From positions 1-8,528 of the forward strand of contig JAKANW010000089.1 of assembly GCA_021823555.1 (NCBI GenBank): a DNA stretch of 8,528 nt, in the 5' to 3' direction. Below are positions 6,130-8,528 of this stretch, in pieces. The stretch is from Chloroflexota bacterium. Lineage in GTDB: Bacteria; Chloroflexota; Anaerolineae; Anaerolineales; Villigracilaceae. The notes beneath the pieces were generated by a model. That model was not told the DNA's origin and searched no databases. It saw only the letters and a list, made by a program, of their open reading frames with translations. Position 1 is the stretch's first letter. Every line of letters begins with the position of its first letter. Both the position numbers and the translations under genes were made by a program.

Positions 6130-8508
6130 ATGGCAACTTTATCTCGACGTGATTTTCTCAAGATAGCCACCGCCACAGCAGGCACCGCAGTCGCTTTGGA
6201 ATTGCCCCACCTCGTTGGAACAGAATCCGCTTCGGCCGCCGCGGGAACGGTCACTACATCCGCCAATGATGTGATCGTCCCAGGCGTGTGCTCGCTTTGC
6301 TCGAGCGGGTGCGGCATCCTGGCGCGCGTCGCGGATGGCAACGTGGTCAAGCTCGAAGGCAACCCGATGCACCCCGTCAACGGCGGAGCGTTATGCCCGA
6401 AAGGTCAGGCCGCACCGGAATTACTTTACAACCCAGACCGCGTCTCCGGCCCAATGAAACGCAAAGGCGACCGAGGCAGCGGTCAGTGGGAAGCGATTTC
6501 GTGGGACGATGCCATCAAATCGGCGGCGGATAAACTCAACAGCCTGCGCTCCGCCGGACATCCCGAAAGACTCGTCTTCATGGCCGGTGAAACGCGCGGA
6601 CAAATGCGCCCGCTGTTCGAACGTTTCATGCAGGCGGTCGGTTCGCCGAACTTCGTCCGCAAGGAAAGTTTGAATGTGGCCGCCGCGAAACTCGGTGTGT
6701 ATCTCACTCAGGGCGTTTATGACCTGCCCGTTTATGATTTGGAAAACAGTCATTACATTTTGTCGTTCGGCGCGAGTTTGCTGGAGGCCGGGTGGAATCC
6801 GCAACGCACGATCAGCGGCATGAGTTATGCGCGCCGTGGACGCGCCTTGCGCAGCAAAGTTGTTGTGGTTGACCCGCGCCAGGGAATCACCGGCGCGAAG
6901 GCAGATGATTGGATCCCGATCAAGCCCGGCACCGACGCGGCTCTGGCGCTCGGCATCGCCAACGTCATCATCCGCGCCGGGCTGCTCGACTCGGATTTCA
7001 TCCATAACTATGCTTTCGGCTTCGATGACTTTACCGACGAGAACGGGAAGACCCGCAAAGGCTTCAAGAATTTTGTGCTTGAAAATTATGATCCCGCGCG
7101 GGTCGAGCAAATCACTGGCGTACCTTCGTCCACGATTGCGCGGCTGGCCGGTGAGTTTGCCACCAACACACCCGCCGTCGCCATCCTGCCCGGCAAAGGC
7201 GGGCTGTTGAATGGAAGCATAGAAGGTGTTTACGCGGCCATGGCCGTGCACATGCTCAATGGTTTGGTCGGGAGCATTGACCGGCCAGGCGGCGTGCTCA
7301 CACAGAGATATTTCGATTGCGCCGATTGGCCGACATTGCCAAACGATGCAACCGCCAGCCGCGGTCTTTCCACTGAGCGCGTGGACGGCGCGGGAACGAA
7401 GTTCCCCCTGGCCCGCCACGTATATCAAGCCGTCGCCGATCAAGTGCTCGGCGGCGCGGCAGTTGAAGCATTATTTTTGTATGACGCCAACCCGGTCTAT
7501 GAAGCGCCCGGCGGCAAACGTTTTGTTGACGCTTTCAAAAAGATTCCTTTCATCGTTTCATTCTCCAGTTTTGTGGATGAATCGACTCGGTATGCAGACT
7601 TGATCCTGCCCGAAGCGACCTTCCTCGAACGCTGGCAGGATGACGCGATCCACGGTCTGGGCTACCCGGGAGTGGGTCTGCGACAACCGGCCATTCCCCC
7701 CCGACTCGACTCGCGCAACACGGGCGATGTCATTTTGCAAATTGCGCAGGCTATGGGCGGGACGGTCGCGCAAGCCTTCCCGTGGCAGACATTTGAAGAA
7801 GTAATTCAATTCCGCTTGAAAGATTCTTTGGGCGTAGACTGGAAAACTTTCCAGGAACTTGGCGTATGGCTGATCCCCGGTTATCGCTTCGCTCATCGCG
7901 GCAGCGAGCACTGGATCAACGAAGTAGTCGGGCGCGACCGATTGAATGCTCCGCGCGATGGCCGTTTCGATTTCTACAGCCGCGAGATGAATTGTCTCTT
8001 TGGCAAGATGAATAAGAGGCAATTGGCCGCGTTTGGAATTTTGCAAATGGGCGACGCGGTCAATCTGCCGCATCATGAAGATGCGCCTCAAGCGGGCGAC
8101 CCGACTCAATATCCGTTCATGTTGAATGTGTTCACGCTGATGAGCCTCGGCCCGGTCACTGCCGCGGCCAACATGCCAACCTTGCAAGAGATCAGCGGCA
8201 TGACTGTCGGCGAAACCTGGGACTCGTGGCTGGAGATGAATCCGTCCGCCGCGGAAAAACTTGGGCTGCAGAATCAGGATGAAGTCTGGGTCGAGAGCGG
8301 GTTTGGAAAAGTCAAAACAAAGGTGCGCTTCGTTAAAGGTCTGCGCCCGGATGTGGTCAACCTGCCGTATAACCAGGGTCACACGGCAGTTGGACGATGG
8401 GCAAAAGGCCGCGGCGTCAACGGTTTGGATTTGTTGAATCCGGCCAGCGAACCTGCCAGCGGATTGGCCGCTTTTACCAATACGAACGTGAAGGTTTATC
8501 GCGCATAA
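6130..8508 (+). CDS. Tat-exported molybdopterin-family oxidoreductase (PsrA/ActB/QrcB-like), large subunit
   Basis: A 792-residue complex iron-sulfur molybdoenzyme (CISM) family subunit. The ATG at 6130 has GGAGG 8 nt upstream. The N-terminus holds a textbook twin-arginine motif, SRRDFLK (5-11), then an Ala-rich region ending near ASA (34-36), so it is exported folded. The [4Fe-4S] domain has C54-x2-C57-x3-C61-x27-C89, followed by PKG with K91. Molybdopterin-binding blocks follow: ISWDDAI (123-129), ILSFGASLLEAGWNP (210-224), VVVVDPR (244-250), IKPGTDAALALG (264-275), YDANPVYE (451-458). The C-terminal dinucleotide-binding domain spans about 661-791, with NQGHTAVGRWAKGRGVNGLDLL (748-769). No Cys lies where many family members carry the Mo ligand (VRKESLNVAAAK, 176-187); S180 or E179 are the candidates. 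Phs/Psr, sulfite dehydrogenase, ActB and QrcB types are all possible; the substrate cannot be assigned. It is co-transcribed with the diheme cytochrome. Confidence 0.9.
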   Translation: MATLSRRDFLKIATATAGTAVALELPHLVGTESASAAAGTVTTSANDVIVPGVCSLCSSGCGILARVADGNVVKLEGNPMHPVNGGALCPKGQAAPELLYNPDRVSGPMKRKGDRGSGQWEAISWDDAIKSAADKLNSLRSAGHPERLVFMAGETRGQMRPLFERFMQAVGSPNFVRKESLNVAAAKLGVYLTQGVYDLPVYDLENSHYILSFGASLLEAGWNPQRTISGMSYARRGRALRSKVVVVDPRQGITGAKADDWIPIKPGTDAALALGIANVIIRAGLLDSDFIHNYAFGFDDFTDENGKTRKGFKNFVLENYDPARVEQITGVPSSTIARLAGEFATNTPAVAILPGKGGLLNGSIEGVYAAMAVHMLNGLVGSIDRPGGVLTQRYFDCADWPTLPNDATASRGLSTERVDGAGTKFPLARHVYQAVADQVLGGAAVEALFLYDANPVYEAPGGKRFVDAFKKIPFIVSFSSFVDESTRYADLILPEATFLERWQDDAIHGLGYPGVGLRQPAIPPRLDSRNTGDVILQIAQAMGGTVAQAFPWQTFEEVIQFRLKDSLGVDWKTFQELGVWLIPGYRFAHRGSEHWINEVVGRDRLNAPRDGRFDFYSREMNCLFGKMNKRQLAAFGILQMGDAVNLPHHEDAPQAGDPTQYPFMLNVFTLMSLGPVTAAANMPTLQEISGMTVGETWDSWLEMNPSAAEKLGLQNQDEVWVESGFGKVKTKVRFVKGLRPDVVNLPYNQGHTAVGRWAKGRGVNGLDLLNPASEPASGLAAFTNTNVKVYRA

Positions 8509-8512
8509 TTTT

Positions 8513-8528
8513 CCCTCACCCCAACCCC
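8513..8528. repeat. Fragment of a CCCTCACCCC-type intergenic repeat
   Basis: The window ends in CCCTCACCCCAACCCC, 4 nt after the stop of the oxidoreductase gene. Stretches of this type commonly begin C-rich/G-rich inverted repeats in bacterial intergenic DNA. The pairing half, if any, lies outside the window. If it is the start of a hairpin, it may mark the end of the operon. Confidence 0.3.

Noticed and set aside
6421..7443. Long minus-strand open frame (340 residues) opposite the molybdopterin gene
   Set aside because: It is antisense to strongly recognisable coding sequence, its translation shows no domain, and the plus-strand gene explains the codon pattern.
7558..8382. Second long minus-strand open frame (274 residues) opposite the molybdopterin gene
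   Set aside because: It shows no recognisable motif and is fully explained as a shadow of the C-terminal half of the oxidoreductase.

Overview
The window looks like a chromosomal segment of a Chloroflexota (probably Anaerolineae-type) bacterium. The grounds are indirect. The surface lipoprotein has a Thr/Ala/Pro-rich spacer straight after its lipobox, as is common in that phylum. The genes form a membrane-attached cytochrome c plus molybdopterin-enzyme redox system. The intergenic DNA has CGCAGAG-type and CCCTCACCCCAACCCC-type repeats that I associate with such genomes. No taxonomic marker gene is present, so this is an inference.

Layout. Positions 1-1805 (minus strand) hold a secreted beta-propeller (NHL-like) protein that runs off the left edge. 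Its reading frame is broken near 834-900, where there is also a perfect 14-bp inverted repeat (820-833/841-854). Positions 1806-2098 are intergenic, with a 7-bp-arm palindrome and a 9-bp-period CGCAGAG repeat. Positions 2099-3870 (minus) hold a two-component system: a histidine kinase gene followed by an OmpR/PhoB-type response regulator gene, overlapping by ATGA. Positions 3871-4036 are a divergent control region with a tandem TTGCGACAT repeat at 10-bp spacing and a promoter facing each way. Positions 4037-8508 (plus) hold three redox genes: a tetraheme cytochrome c lipoprotein, a membrane-anchored diheme cytochrome c, and a Tat-exported molybdopterin-family oxidoreductase with one [4Fe-4S] cluster. 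The last two are 1 nt apart. A perfect 14-bp stem-loop separates the first two.

How they may work together. All three redox proteins should sit on the outer face of the cytoplasmic membrane: one by a lipid anchor, one by an N-terminal helix, and one folded in the cytoplasm and exported by Tat. A plausible circuit moves electrons between the molybdopterin protein, the diheme cytochrome and the tetraheme lipoprotein. The adjacent two-component system probably controls the divergent operon. The substrate is not evident. The molybdopterin protein has no Cys at the usual Mo-ligand position, so it may be a Ser/Glu-ligated enzyme or a non-catalytic structural subunit like ActB of alternative complex III or QrcB.

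Most worth following up: the duplicated tetraheme cytochrome with apparently alternating His/His and His/Met hemes; the cyt c-cyt c-MopB arrangement with no Fe-S or NrfD gene immediately downstream within the window; the candidate regulator site in the divergent region; and the hairpin-associated frameshift in the beta-propeller gene.
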